50,828 nucleotides of DNA from Methylomonas koyamae (lineage in GTDB: Bacteria > Pseudomonadota > Gammaproteobacteria > Methylococcales > Methylomonadaceae), in NCBI RefSeq assembly GCF_001644025.1, contig NZ_LUUK01000016.1, positions 1 to 50,828 of the forward strand, in the 5' to 3' direction. Under the pieces are notes generated by a model, which saw only the letters and a list, made by a program, of their open reading frames with translations, made no database searches and was not told the origin of the DNA. Both the position numbers and the translations under genes were made by a program. Below are positions 8,316 through 17,497 of this stretch, in pieces (the first letter of the stretch is position 1; every line of letters starts with the position of its first letter).

Positions 8316-10709
8316 ATGTCGGAAGCTTATCAATACATCCGCTGGTTTAACGAGTTGACCATCCGCGACATCCCGCTGGTCGGCGGCAAAAACGCGTCGT
8401 TGGGGGAAATGTATCGCGAACTCGCCGGCCAGGGTATCCGCGTCCCCAACGGCTTCGCGATTACCGCCGAGGCTTATCGCTACGTACTGGATCAAGCCGG
8501 GATCTGGCCGCGTTTGCACGAACTGCTGGACGACGTGGACGCCGACGATGTCGCCGACTTGGCTCGCCGCGCCCAGTTGGCGCGCGACCTGGTTTACGCG
8601 GCGCCGCTGCCGGCCGATTTGCAGGCCGAAATACACCGCGCTTTCGCCCGATTGCAACAGGAGTACGGCGCGGACTTGAGCGTCGCGGTGCGCAGTTCGG
8701 CGACCGCCGAAGACTTGCCGACCGCCAGCTTTGCCGGCCAGCAGGATACCTATTTGAACATTCGCGGCGGTCAGGCCTTGCTGGATGCCTGCCAGCGCTG
8801 CTTTGCCAGTTTGTTCACTGACCGGGCCATTCATTACCGCATCGATCAGGGCTTCGATCATTTTAAGATCAGCTTGTCGATCGGCGTGATGAAAATGGTG
8901 CGCTCCGATTTGGCGGCCAGCGGCGTGATGTTTTCGCTGGATACCGAGTCCGGTTTCCAGGAGGCGGTATTTATCACCGGCGCTTACGGTTTGGGCGAAA
9001 ACGTGGTGCAGGGCGCCGTCGATCCTGACGAGTTCTACGTGCACAAACCGACATTCGCGCAAGGTTATCGGGCGGTGCTGCGGCGCAATCTGGGCGCGAA
9101 GAAAATCAAGATGGTGTATAGCGACGGCCGTACCCGCGAGCCGGTCCGCAATATCGCGACCGCTAACGACGAGCGGCGCCGCTATTGCATCGCCGACGCC
9201 GAAGTGCTGGAACTGGCCGATTACGCGATCAAAATCGAAAACCACTATGGCCGGCCGATGGATATGGAATGGGCCAAGGACGGTTTGGACGGCTGCTTGT
9301 ACATCGTCCAGGCCCGCCCGGAAACCGTGGCCTCGCAAAAAGCCGGTCATGTGTTGGAGCAGTATCGTCTCACCGAAGCGGGGGAGGTGATCGCGCGCGG
9401 CCACGCGGTCGGCGGCAAGATCGCGGCCGGCACCGCGCGAGTGATAGACCATGTGGCTAAGTTGTCGACCTTCAAGCCCGGCGAAGTGTTGGTGGCCGAC
9501 ATGACCACGCCGGATTGGGAGCCGGTGATGAAAACCGCCGCCGCCATCGTTACCAACCGGGGCGGGCGGACCTGTCACGCGGCGATCATTGCCCGCGAGT
9601 TGGGCGTGCCGGCGGTGATCGGCTGCGAAAACGCGACCAGCGCAATTTCCAGCGGCAGCGAGGTCACGGTCAGTTGCGCCGAAGGCGATGCCGGCAAGGT
9701 GTATCGCGGAAAAGTCGGTTTCGAGGTCAGCCATACCGATCTGGCCCAGCTGCGGCGGCCGAAAACCAAGATCATGTTGAATCTCGGCAATCCGGAACTG
9801 GCCTTCAAGCACAGCTTTTTGCCGAACGACGGGGTTGGTTTGGCGCGGATGGAATTCATCATTACCGAATACATCAAGGCCCATCCCTTGGCTTTGATCC
9901 ATCCCGATAAGGTTCGGGACGCCGAGGAGTTGGTCAAATTGCAAGCGCTGACCGAAGCTTACGCCAAGCCGGAAGACTTTTTTGTCGAGCGGCTGGCGGA
10001 AGGGGTGGGCACGATAGGCGCGGCATTCTATCCGAAGCCGGTCGTCGTGCGGATGTCGGATTTCAAGACCAACGAATACGCGACGTTGCTGGGGGGGCGC
10101 TGGTTCGAGGGCGACGAGGCGAATCCGATGATAGGCTTTCGCGGTGCCGCGCGCTACGTGCATCCGGCTTACGCGGAAGGCTTTGCATTGGAATGCGCGG
10201 CGATGAAACGGGTGCGCGACGGCATGGGATTGACCAATGTTGTCCTGATGATTCCGTTTTGTCGGCGCATCGGCGAAGCGGAGCGGGTGTTGGAGAGCAT
10301 GGCGCGGCACGGCCTCAAGCGCGGCGAAAATGGCTTGGAAATCTACGTGATGTGCGAGATTCCCAACAACGTGATTCTGATCGACGAATTCGCCAAACTG
10401 TTCGACGGGTTTTCGATCGGCTCCAACGACTTGACCCAACTCACGCTCGGCGTGGATCGAGACTCCGAGATCGTGGCCAACGACTTCGACGAGCGCGATC
10501 CCGGCGTCAAAACCATGATCCGCTTGGCCGTCGAAGGCGCCCGCCGCAACGGTCGCCATTCCGGTTTGTGCGGTCAGGCACCGTCGGATTATCCGGAGAT
10601 GGCCGAATATTTGGTTGAAATCGGCATCGACTCGATGAGCTTGAATCCGGATACCGTGCTGGCGACGACGCAAAGGGTGTTGGCGCTGGAGCAACGTTTG
10701 GGGCGCTAG
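8316..10709 (+). CDS. ppsA: Phosphoenolpyruvate synthase
   Basis: A 797-residue cytoplasmic enzyme converting pyruvate and ATP to phosphoenolpyruvate, AMP and phosphate. The N-terminal ATP-binding domain shows VGGKNASLGEM and VRSSATAEDLPTASFAGQQ. The phosphohistidine domain has GGRTCHAAI, with the catalytic histidine at residue 421, the same number as in E. coli PpsA. The C-terminal PEP/pyruvate barrel includes FSIGSNDLTQLTLGVDRD and the GLCGQAPSDYPE segment. Length matches the family. AAGGAG about 8 bases upstream supports the ATG. In an organism with Entner-Doudoroff enzymes, it would recycle pyruvate to PEP for gluconeogenesis and C1 assimilation. Confidence 0.95.
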   Translation: MSEAYQYIRWFNELTIRDIPLVGGKNASLGEMYRELAGQGIRVPNGFAITAEAYRYVLDQAGIWPRLHELLDDVDADDVADLARRAQLARDLVYAAPLPADLQAEIHRAFARLQQEYGADLSVAVRSSATAEDLPTASFAGQQDTYLNIRGGQALLDACQRCFASLFTDRAIHYRIDQGFDHFKISLSIGVMKMVRSDLAASGVMFSLDTESGFQEAVFITGAYGLGENVVQGAVDPDEFYVHKPTFAQGYRAVLRRNLGAKKIKMVYSDGRTREPVRNIATANDERRRYCIADAEVLELADYAIKIENHYGRPMDMEWAKDGLDGCLYIVQARPETVASQKAGHVLEQYRLTEAGEVIARGHAVGGKIAAGTARVIDHVAKLSTFKPGEVLVADMTTPDWEPVMKTAAAIVTNRGGRTCHAAIIARELGVPAVIGCENATSAISSGSEVTVSCAEGDAGKVYRGKVGFEVSHTDLAQLRRPKTKIMLNLGNPELAFKHSFLPNDGVGLARMEFIITEYIKAHPLALIHPDKVRDAEELVKLQALTEAYAKPEDFFVERLAEGVGTIGAAFYPKPVVVRMSDFKTNEYATLLGGRWFEGDEANPMIGFRGAARYVHPAYAEGFALECAAMKRVRDGMGLTNVVLMIPFCRRIGEAERVLESMARHGLKRGENGLEIYVMCEIPNNVILIDEFAKLFDGFSIGSNDLTQLTLGVDRDSEIVANDFDERDPGVKTMIRLAVEGARRNGRHSGLCGQAPSDYPEMAEYLVEIGIDSMSLNPDTVLATTQRVLALEQRLGR

Positions 10710-10724
10710 CAGCGCCACCGAGGC

Positions 10725-10749
10725 CGTTCGACTCGGCGGCGGTCGAACG
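10725..10749. terminator. Hairpin between convergent ppsA and VPLPA-CTERM gene
   Basis: CGTTCGAC (10725-10732) pairs with GTCGAACG (10742-10749) in the 44-base gap between two convergent genes. A short T-run follows on the plus side. It is plausible as a bidirectional terminator, but this rests on sequence only. Confidence 0.5.
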
Positions 10750-10753
10750 CGGT

Positions 10754-11782
10754 TTATGCGGCCTTGCGCCGCAGGCCCAAGTATCCGGTCAGCGCGCTGA
10801 GCATCAGCCAAGCCGAGGCCGGTACCGGCACCGCGGACAGTTTGCCGTATTCGATGACGCCGGCGACGGCGCCGCCGGTTGGTGCCGGATTGACCGACAG
10901 ATGGGTGATTTCGCCGCTTAAACCGCCGCTGTCGGTCAGAAACAATATCCGGCCGCCGCCGCCGAAAGCGCCGCCGCCGTCGGCGCTGACCGTGGTGTTG
11001 CCGGTAAACGAAATCGTCGGCGCGTGTAACAACAAACCGCCGCCCGAGCCGCCGCCGCCCAGCAGCGCGGTACCGCCGCTACCGTCGCCGCCTGTGGCGG
11101 TCAACAGACCGGCGCTGAAGTCGATCGACGACAACGCGCCCAATTCGATCGCGCCGCCGCCGCCGCCGCCGGCAACGCTGCCGAACAAATTGGCGGACGC
11201 ACCGCCGCCGCTACCGCCTTCCAGTTTCAGATGCAGATCGCCGTAGGCAATGCCGCCGACATCGCCGAAGCCGTTGCCGCCGTGACCGCCGAAGCCGCCA
11301 CCGTCGCCGAAGCCGGGCAAGCCGCCCTTGCCGATGCCGCCGCCGCTACCCTCGCCGGCCCCGAAAGGCGCCGCGCCGCCGCGCCCGCCGCCGGCTCCGC
11401 CCTCGCCGGGCGTGCCGTTATTCGCGTTGAAGCCGTTGGCGTTCAAATTGCCGTTCAGTTGAATGCTGCTCAGCGACAGCAAGCCCAACGACAATGTACC
11501 GGTGGCCTTGACCGTCACCTGACTGGCGATAGACACCGAATCGAAATTGAACACGGCGATATCGCCGCTGACGACGCCGTTGTACAACACCGAGCCGTCC
11601 GGTGCTTTCAGAACCGGTGTGCCGTTGCCGGTATCGAAAAGATAATCGCCAACGGTCTGGGTCAGCGACAAACTGCCCAACGAAGCAAAGTCGTTAGGAT
11701 TCAACGGCGCGGCGAAACTTGGGGTACTGCTAAGCACCCATAGGGCCAGACTGATCTGGGCTGAGTAACGAGCTTGGAACAT
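10754..11782 (-). CDS. Glycine-rich VPLPA-CTERM (PEP-CTERM class) sorting-signal protein
   Basis: A 342-residue secreted protein. The N-terminal signal peptide (about residues 1-24, ending SFA) is followed by a beta-rich segment, a long glycine-rich middle (about 120-290) with many GGG and GGGSGGG runs, and a C-terminal tripartite tail: VPVPASAWLMLSALTGYLGL then RRKAA. This is the VPLPA variant of the PEP-CTERM signal, recognised by exosortases during surface or exopolysaccharide-linked export. GGAG precedes the ATG. It diverges from the NarL-type regulator and kinase pair. The exosortase is not in this window. The glycine-rich region suggests a structural or matrix protein; the exact role is unknown. 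Confidence 0.8.
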   Translation of the reverse strand: MFQARYSAQISLALWVLSSTPSFAAPLNPNDFASLGSLSLTQTVGDYLFDTGNGTPVLKAPDGSVLYNGVVSGDIAVFNFDSVSIASQVTVKATGTLSLGLLSLSSIQLNGNLNANGFNANNGTPGEGGAGGGRGGAAPFGAGEGSGGGIGKGGLPGFGDGGGFGGHGGNGFGDVGGIAYGDLHLKLEGGSGGGASANLFGSVAGGGGGGAIELGALSSIDFSAGLLTATGGDGSGGTALLGGGGSGGGLLLHAPTISFTGNTTVSADGGGAFGGGGRILFLTDSGGLSGEITHLSVNPAPTGGAVAGVIEYGKLSAVPVPASAWLMLSALTGYLGLRRKAA

Positions 11783-12095
11783 CGGTTTTCTCCAGGTTGG
11801 GGACGGCCTCGTTAACCGGACAAGGCCCTGCCTTGCGGGACTCGAGGACGTTGTGGGTCGGTGTCGGAAATTCGTTTGTCCCAGGCCAGCGGACGATGAA
11901 GCGGCTGGGCGGATTTCCCGGTCTTGGCTCGTTCCACTCCGAGTGCGGTTAGCGCTTTAGCAGAGGGGCGTTAGGGCCGGTTGGCAGTTTAATCAGCCTG
12001 AATACCCGACCGCAATTCCGCCAAATGGGGGGATATTGTCGATCGCTAAAAATTGGCTCAGTATAAAAGCCGTTATTTTCCTTGGAAGGCTACCG
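11783..12095. other. Divergent intergenic region, 313 bases
   Basis: This gap separates the VPLPA-CTERM gene (minus) from the response regulator gene (plus) and must hold both promoters. I found no open frame, repeat or clear sigma-54 motif. A GGAAGG ribosome site lies near 12084 for the regulator. Nothing else can be assigned. Confidence 0.5.
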
Positions 12096-12713
12096 ATGAA
12101 AATTCTGTTACTTGACGACCATGCGTTATTTCGAGCCGGCCTGCGTTTGTTGTTGCAAGCCTTGGATCGTTCGGTAACAGTCTTCGAAGCGGGGACGATC
12201 GCCGAGGCCTTGGCCGTCGCTGCCGAGCACGCCGACCTTCGTTTATGTTTGTTGGATTTAAGTTTGCGCGGCGAGGACGGGTTGGCGGCGGTCGCCGACA
12301 TCAAAGCGGTCGCCACGGACATCGCGGTGGTCGTGGTGACCGCCAGCGACGAACCGGCGACGGTCAGGGCGTGTATCAATGCCGGCGCGATGAGTTTTAT
12401 TCCGAAAAGTTCGGCGCCGGATGTGTTGGCCGAAGCGCTTAAGTACGTGATGGCTGGCGCGGTGTATTTGCCGGCGGCGATGGCGGTGAGCGATGGCGAT
12501 TGGGCGCCGATTAATTTGTCGCCGCGCCAACGCGATGTTTTGCGAGGTCTGTGCCGTGGTTTGCCGACCAAATCCATCGCTCGCGATCTGGGTCTGTCCG
12601 AGCATACCGTCAAGGACTATATCGCCGCATTGTTCAAGGCGCTGGACGTGCATAATCGCACCGAAGCCGTGATCAAGACCGGCCGGCTGCGGTTGCTGCC
12701 CAGTGAAAACTGA
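12096..12713 (+). CDS. NarL/FixJ-family response regulator
   Basis: A 205-residue two-domain regulator. The receiver domain begins MKILLLDDHALFRAG, with the phosphoacceptor aspartate at residue 54 in LCLLDLSL. The C-terminal LuxR-type helix-turn-helix reads LSPRQRDVLRGLCRG with SIARDLGLSEHTVKDYI. I set the start at 12096, where the receiver begins and GGAAGG precedes; the frame is open 20 codons further up. The next gene, a hybrid kinase, starts 11 bases before this stop, so the two are translationally coupled and probably form a two-component pair. The signal and targets are unknown. The divergent surface-protein gene is a natural candidate target. Confidence 0.88.
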   Translation: MKILLLDDHALFRAGLRLLLQALDRSVTVFEAGTIAEALAVAAEHADLRLCLLDLSLRGEDGLAAVADIKAVATDIAVVVVTASDEPATVRACINAGAMSFIPKSSAPDVLAEALKYVMAGAVYLPAAMAVSDGDWAPINLSPRQRDVLRGLCRGLPTKSIARDLGLSEHTVKDYIAALFKALDVHNRTEAVIKTGRLRLLPSEN

Positions 12714-14526
12714 TTGGCGACGCCGGTTCGGGCGCGAGGCCGCGATCGGTTTGGAAGATGCCGACCGCGCGGATTTCGAATGCGAGGTGTTGCGCGAGTT
12801 GATAGGCTTGCACGCCAGGATGTTGTTGCGCTTGCCCTGGGTCCAGGCTTTATTGGCCTTAGGAGTGGCGTTGTTGGCGTACCGCTCGACATCGTGGAGC
12901 TGGCTGGTGGGCTGGAGTCTGTTGACGGTCGGCGCGGAGTGCGGCCGAGCCCTTTACGCCGTCAGGGTGCTGCGGATGGCGCCGAGCGCCGACCCGGTGA
13001 CTATCCACCGGGTTTTGATCGGTTTGGCGGCCGGCGTCGGTGCGACGGTGGGCTTGAGCGCGTGGCTGTTCATACCGAATATGCCGTTGCCGGATCGAGC
13101 CTTGCTAGTGATCGTGCTGTTTGCGATGCCGGCCGCCGGCGTGTCGGTGGCGGTGTCGTCACCGCGGATTTTGGCCGCGTATTCGCTACTGATCATGGTG
13201 CCGACCGCAGTCTGCTGGGCCGTTCAATATCCCGAGCAAAGCCTAGTAGTCGCCGGTTTGACTACGCTGTACTGGTCTTTCATCGTCAGCGTGGCCGGTG
13301 ACGGCGAACAGTTGTTGCGTCGTTCGGTGGCGATTCGGCGCGAGCGGGATCGCACGTTGGCGGATTTGCAACAACTGAATGCCGAAGTCAGGGCAGCCGT
13401 GACGCGGGCCGAGGCATCGTCGCGAGCCAGGGCGCGGGTGCTGGCCGCCGCCAGTCACGACTTGCGTCAGCCTTTGCACGCACTGTCGGTGTATAGCGCG
13501 GTCTTGGTGGCCAACCCCGCCGCGGAGGCCTTGCCGGAGGTGGCGGGCAATATCGATCGTCTGGTACGCAATTTGGGCGGGTTGCTGCACGGCTTGCTGG
13601 ATTTGTCGCGCTTGTCGGCGGATCAATACGTGCCGGAACTGCGACGAATTTCGCTGGATCGATTGGCGGCCGAGGTCTGCTCCGAATTCGACGCCTTAGC
13701 CGGCGATAAGTCGTTGCGCTTGGTGCGGTGTTTGGGGCAGGTCAGGCTGTTCGACGATCCGGTGGCGATTGCCCGCATCGTCCGCAATTTGCTCGATAAC
13801 GCCATCAAATACACCGAGCGGGGCGAAGTGGTGGTGTCGACCGCGCGGCGAGACGAGTGGGCGGTGTTGGAGATCGCCGATACCGGGCGCGGCATTCCGC
13901 CCGGCGAATTGACCCGGGTTTTCGAGGAATTTTACCAATTGGACAATCCAGGCCGCGATCAGCAACACGGTGTCGGCTTGGGTTTGACGATCGTCCAGCG
14001 TTTGTGCGAATTGATCGGTGCCGACATTGCCCTGGCTTCCGAGTCGGGTGTCGGCACCCGGGTCACCCTGCGCTTTCGGACCTTGGCGACCGGCAATGAA
14101 CCAAGGCCGGTCAACGCGGACGCCGATGTATCGGGAGTAAGCGGCAAACGGATTTACGTGGTGGACGACGAGGCGGACATTTTGGAAGCGATGCGCATTT
14201 TGCTGCAAGGCTGGGGTTGCCGAGTCGAAACGGCGGCATCGGCGCGCGTGGCCGACGCGTTGTTTTCCGATGTTGGCCGGCCGGATTTATTGATTGTGGA
14301 TTTACGCTTGGCCGAAGGCGAGCAAGGCTTGGCGCTGGCTCGGCGTTTACGCGGCCGTCACGGCGAGTTTCCGGTTTTGGTGGTGACCGGCGAGACTGGG
14401 CTCGAGGCCTTGGCGCCGGTACGTGTTGCGGGATTCCCGCTTTTGCAAAAGCCCATCGTCGCCGACGTATTGTACGACGCGGTCAGCCGAGCCTTGCCGT
14501 CGGCGGCGATGCGGCAACGCGACTAG
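12703..14526 (+). CDS. Hybrid sensor histidine kinase with C-terminal receiver
   Basis: A 607-residue inner-membrane kinase starting with GTG inside the preceding regulator gene. About six membrane helices occupy residues 45-210. A coiled segment follows, then the HisKA box ASHDLRQPL with His252, an HATPase domain with N-box LLDNAIKYTE and G-boxes DTGRGI and GVGLGLTIVQ, and a receiver domain from about 484 with Asp533 in DLLIVDLRL. The six-helix sensor has no periplasmic domain of size, so it may sense a membrane or intracellular cue. The overlap with the NarL-type gene argues that they work together. The receiver may act as a phosphate sink or relay. Confidence 0.87.
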   Translation: MKTDWRRRFGREAAIGLEDADRADFECEVLRELIGLHARMLLRLPWVQALLALGVALLAYRSTSWSWLVGWSLLTVGAECGRALYAVRVLRMAPSADPVTIHRVLIGLAAGVGATVGLSAWLFIPNMPLPDRALLVIVLFAMPAAGVSVAVSSPRILAAYSLLIMVPTAVCWAVQYPEQSLVVAGLTTLYWSFIVSVAGDGEQLLRRSVAIRRERDRTLADLQQLNAEVRAAVTRAEASSRARARVLAAASHDLRQPLHALSVYSAVLVANPAAEALPEVAGNIDRLVRNLGGLLHGLLDLSRLSADQYVPELRRISLDRLAAEVCSEFDALAGDKSLRLVRCLGQVRLFDDPVAIARIVRNLLDNAIKYTERGEVVVSTARRDEWAVLEIADTGRGIPPGELTRVFEEFYQLDNPGRDQQHGVGLGLTIVQRLCELIGADIALASESGVGTRVTLRFRTLATGNEPRPVNADADVSGVSGKRIYVVDDEADILEAMRILLQGWGCRVETAASARVADALFSDVGRPDLLIVDLRLAEGEQGLALARRLRGRHGEFPVLVVTGETGLEALAPVRVAGFPLLQKPIVADVLYDAVSRALPSAAMRQRD

Positions 14527-14533
14527 CGCGCAA

Positions 14534-15607
14534 TCATCGGCTGGCGAGCGGATAGTCGGTGTAACCGCGCCAATCGCCGCCGTAAAAATGCTCGGAATCC
14601 GGCGCGTTCAGCGCCAGACCTAGTTGTAGGCGGGTCACCAGATCGGGGTTGGCGATGTAGGCGCGGCCGAAGGCGACCAGATCGGCGCGGCCGTCCGCGA
14701 CCGCGCTGGCCGCTCGGGTGGCGGTGTAGTGGCAAGCGGCAACGTACACGCCGCCAAACAGACGCCTCAGCGCCGAGTAGTCGAAGTTCGACGAGCGATT
14801 GAGTCGGTCTTCGCCTTCGACGACATGCAGATAGCCAATTCTGCCGGCCAGCTCGGCGGCAACGGCGTCGAACAAAAATTGCGGATCGCTGTCGCGCATG
14901 TCGTTAAAACTGTTTTCCGGGGAAATGCGCACGCCGACTTTGTCTTTACCGACCACGGCGGTTACGGCATCGACGACTTCGTTCAAAAGACGCATCCGAT
15001 TATCGACGCTGCCGCCGTAGCCGTCCTGGCGCTGGTTGCTAGCGTCGCGCAGAAATTGATCGAGCAAATAACCGTTGGCGGCGTGAATTTCAACCCCATC
15101 GAAACCGGCCTGCATCGCATTGCGGGTGGCTTGAGCGTAAGCGGCGGCGATAGCGGGCAACTCGCCGATTTCCAGCGCGCGCGGAATAACAAACGGTTGC
15201 GGGCCGCTTGGCGTGCCGACCATGCCGGACGGTGCGAGGGCCGACGGCGCGACCGGCAGTTTACCGTCCGGTTGATAACAGGGATGGGAGACCCGGCCGA
15301 CGTGCCAAAGCTGTAGAAACATCCGGCCGCCGGCGGCGTGGACGCAGGCGGTCACTTGCCGCCAACCTCGAATTTGTTCCGAACTATGAATACCCGGCGT
15401 GGCCGGATAACCCTGACCTTCGGGAACGATTTGACTGGCTTCGCTGACGATGAGTCCGGCACTGGCGCGTTGGGCGTAATACAGCGCGTGCAGTTGATGC
15501 GGCGCGTTATCCGCGTCGGCCCGGCAGCGCGTCAGCGGTGCCATCACGATACGGTTGGGCAACGGCAACTCGCCCAAGGCCAGCGGCGAAAATAAAGTCC
15601 CGGTCAT
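14534..15607 (-). CDS. Old Yellow Enzyme family ene-reductase (NemA-like)
   Basis: A 357-residue FMN flavoprotein reducing activated C=C bonds (N-ethylmaleimide, enones, nitro esters) with NAD(P)H. LFSPLALGELPLPNRIVMAP opens the barrel. QLWHVGRVSHP, FDGVEIHAANGYLLDQFL with the substrate-binding His/Asn pair, and DGYGGSVDNRMR are all family signatures. Length is normal. It converges with the hybrid kinase gene, 7 bases apart. The physiological substrate cannot be inferred. Confidence 0.9.
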   Translation of the reverse strand: MTGTLFSPLALGELPLPNRIVMAPLTRCRADADNAPHQLHALYYAQRASAGLIVSEASQIVPEGQGYPATPGIHSSEQIRGWRQVTACVHAAGGRMFLQLWHVGRVSHPCYQPDGKLPVAPSALAPSGMVGTPSGPQPFVIPRALEIGELPAIAAAYAQATRNAMQAGFDGVEIHAANGYLLDQFLRDASNQRQDGYGGSVDNRMRLLNEVVDAVTAVVGKDKVGVRISPENSFNDMRDSDPQFLFDAVAAELAGRIGYLHVVEGEDRLNRSSNFDYSALRRLFGGVYVAACHYTATRAASAVADGRADLVAFGRAYIANPDLVTRLQLGLALNAPDSEHFYGGDWRGYTDYPLASR

Positions 15608-15678
15608 CGTTCAACCTCGAGGTTGTCCTGAAAAAGTCGGTAAGTCTAGCGGAGTTGCCGGCGTTTACCGTCGACCGA

Positions 15679-16644
15679 TTAACGTTTCAGGAGAATCTTC
15701 CGTACCCCCGGTCGAGCCGCCGTGGCGAACGCCGCCGGGCCGGCACTGAGCGGAAAAACGCCGTCTATCAACGTCTCGACGGCGATGTCGCCGGCGCTTA
15801 GTCTGTCCAGGGCGGGCTCGAAACGGCCGCATCGCGATCCCAGCAAACGGATTTCCTTGACGACCAGCGGGCTGAGATCGATGGGGTGATCGGCGACGAA
15901 GGTGGATTTAAGGACTAAACAGCCTTGCGCGCGCAATAGGCGCAACGCTGCCGTGAAGCCGCTGGCGGTACCGCTGGCATCGACGATGCAGGAAAAACCG
16001 CTCTCTGGAAAATCGGCGGCCAATCCGGCCTGCAAGCCCCAGCGCCTGGGCTGCGTTAGCGAGGTTTCGCTACGGCCGAGCATCGTGACGCGATGGCCGG
16101 CCAGTGCCAATACTCGGCCGATCAGCAGGCCGAGCCGGCCTGGTCCGAGCACGCCGATCTCGCCGCGCGGCAGGTCTTGCAATTGTTCGACGACCCGCAA
16201 GGCTGCGGCCAACGGTTCGGCGAACACGGCGGTCTCGTCGGCGACGTGGTCCGGCAGTCGCAATAAATTCGCGACCGGCAACGTGAAGAAGTCCGCGAAG
16301 GCGCCGTCTTTAGCGCGGATGCCCAGCACCCGCCGGGTTGGACAATGCGCAGGTCCCGTCGTCAGACAGGTCGGACATTGGCGGCAGCCGATGTTGATCG
16401 ATCCCACCACCCGACTGCCCAGCCAATGGCGGTCGTTCGCATCGGCGACCTCGACCACTTGTCCGACGAATTCGTGGCCTAGAATGCCGGTAAAACCGGC
16501 GTAACCGTGGGCTAATTCCAGGTCGGTTGCGCAGATGCCGGCCAGACGCATTTCAATCAATGCTTCGCCGGCTTCCGGTTTTGGGATAGGTTGGTCGGTC
16601 CGGTAACTCAACTCCCGGTCCAGCAGCAAGGCTTGCATCGTCAT
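15679..16644 (-). CDS. Zinc-dependent MDR alcohol dehydrogenase family protein
   Basis: A 321-residue medium-chain dehydrogenase. It has a GroES-like N-terminal domain with catalytic zinc ligands in GICATDLEL and GHEFVGQV, and a structural zinc cluster CRQCPTCLTTGPAHC. The Rossmann region begins IGVLGPGRLGLLIGRVLAL. The frame is open far upstream, but the ATG at 16644 shares an ATGA overlap with the stop of the beta-lactamase gene, a typical coupling signal, and gives a normal N-terminus (MTMQALLLD). The substrate is unknown; sorbitol, threonine or other alcohol-type relatives are possible. Confidence 0.82.
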   Translation of the reverse strand: MTMQALLLDRELSYRTDQPIPKPEAGEALIEMRLAGICATDLELAHGYAGFTGILGHEFVGQVVEVADANDRHWLGSRVVGSINIGCRQCPTCLTTGPAHCPTRRVLGIRAKDGAFADFFTLPVANLLRLPDHVADETAVFAEPLAAALRVVEQLQDLPRGEIGVLGPGRLGLLIGRVLALAGHRVTMLGRSETSLTQPRRWGLQAGLAADFPESGFSCIVDASGTASGFTAALRLLRAQGCLVLKSTFVADHPIDLSPLVVKEIRLLGSRCGRFEPALDRLSAGDIAVETLIDGVFPLSAGPAAFATAARPGVRKILLKR

Positions 16645-17432
16645 GGCGGCAAATCGGCGATACCCTTGGCTCGCAACGCGGCGCGGAGCAGTTGGGCTCG
16701 CAACGGCAGGTCTTGTTCGGAGCGTAGGTCGATATTCAACGCAAACAACCAAGTCGCCGCAGCGGTTTCGAGGCTGCCGACATACCAACCGATCTGCGGC
16801 TGGCCGCGCGCCGCCCAGCCGGTTTTGGCGCGCAATGCGTAGGTCGGCGTGCGTTCCACCAGCATGATGTTCCGCAAGGTTTCAAAGTGCTCGTCGGCGA
16901 ACGGTAGTGCGCGGTTTTGCAATTTCTTCAGGAATTCGATTTGTTCCGCCGCGCTGATTTGCAGATCGCCGTTCAACCAGAATTCGGTGGGATTAAAATC
17001 CGACGCCAAACGGCCGTAATCGATGTCGTCGAGATAGCTGCGGTAGGCCTGTCCGCCGATCCGACGCGCTAAAACCTGATAGCACCAGACGCAGGAGGTC
17101 TTGAACGCGCTGGCCAGGGTGTGGTCGCGGTTCCAGTCCGGCAACGACCGCGCGACGCCGTCCCATTTCAGCACCTCATCGCTGTCGATGGCGCCTTGTT
17201 CCAGGGCGATCAGGGTATTGAGAATCTTGAACGTCGATGCGCTTGCATAGCGTTGGCCGGCGCGGGCGTCGTTGTGGACGAAGCGTTGGCTGCCGTCCGC
17301 GGTGACTATGATCAGCGTACCGCTTAGCTGACGTTCCGCGAATAAAGCCGCCAAGCTGGGATCGTCGGCGCGGCCGAGCGACGGCCAAACGGCGAGTAGA
17401 CAAAGCAGGGCGGTTTTCAACACGATGGACAT
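16641..17432 (-). CDS. Class D (OXA-type) beta-lactamase family protein
   Basis: A 263-residue secreted serine hydrolase. The signal peptide spans about residues 1-22 (ending LGRA). The nucleophile motif STFK, the SxV motif as SCV within TSCVWCYQ, FWLNG in place of the omega-loop FWL(E/D)G, and KTGW near the C-terminus identify class D. The usual YGN motif reads YGR here (DIDYGRLASD), which is unusual and could alter activity. The start at 17432 is set by the signal peptide; the frame is open upstream into eda. It lies 65 bases after eda and overlaps the dehydrogenase gene by 4 bases. No transposon signs are visible, so it looks chromosomal. Substrate range is unknown. Confidence 0.85.
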   Translation of the reverse strand: MSIVLKTALLCLLAVWPSLGRADDPSLAALFAERQLSGTLIIVTADGSQRFVHNDARAGQRYASASTFKILNTLIALEQGAIDSDEVLKWDGVARSLPDWNRDHTLASAFKTSCVWCYQVLARRIGGQAYRSYLDDIDYGRLASDFNPTEFWLNGDLQISAAEQIEFLKKLQNRALPFADEHFETLRNIMLVERTPTYALRAKTGWAARGQPQIGWYVGSLETAAATWLFALNIDLRSEQDLPLRAQLLRAALRAKGIADLPP

Positions 17433-17497
17433 TTTTGGGAAAATACCGTTGGCGCTGCCAAGCGCTGTTTTCCGCCGTCCCTGGCGGAGAAAATGTC

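Noticed and set aside
8082-10811. Very long open frame (909 codons) on the strand opposite ppsA
   Set aside because: It is a GC-rich antisense shadow of ppsA. Its translation shows no family motif, while the ppsA frame has all catalytic residues.
17468-17493. Possible terminator between eda and the beta-lactamase gene
   Set aside because: A short stem exists, but the minus strand continues with A-rich rather than T-rich sequence, so readthrough is likely.
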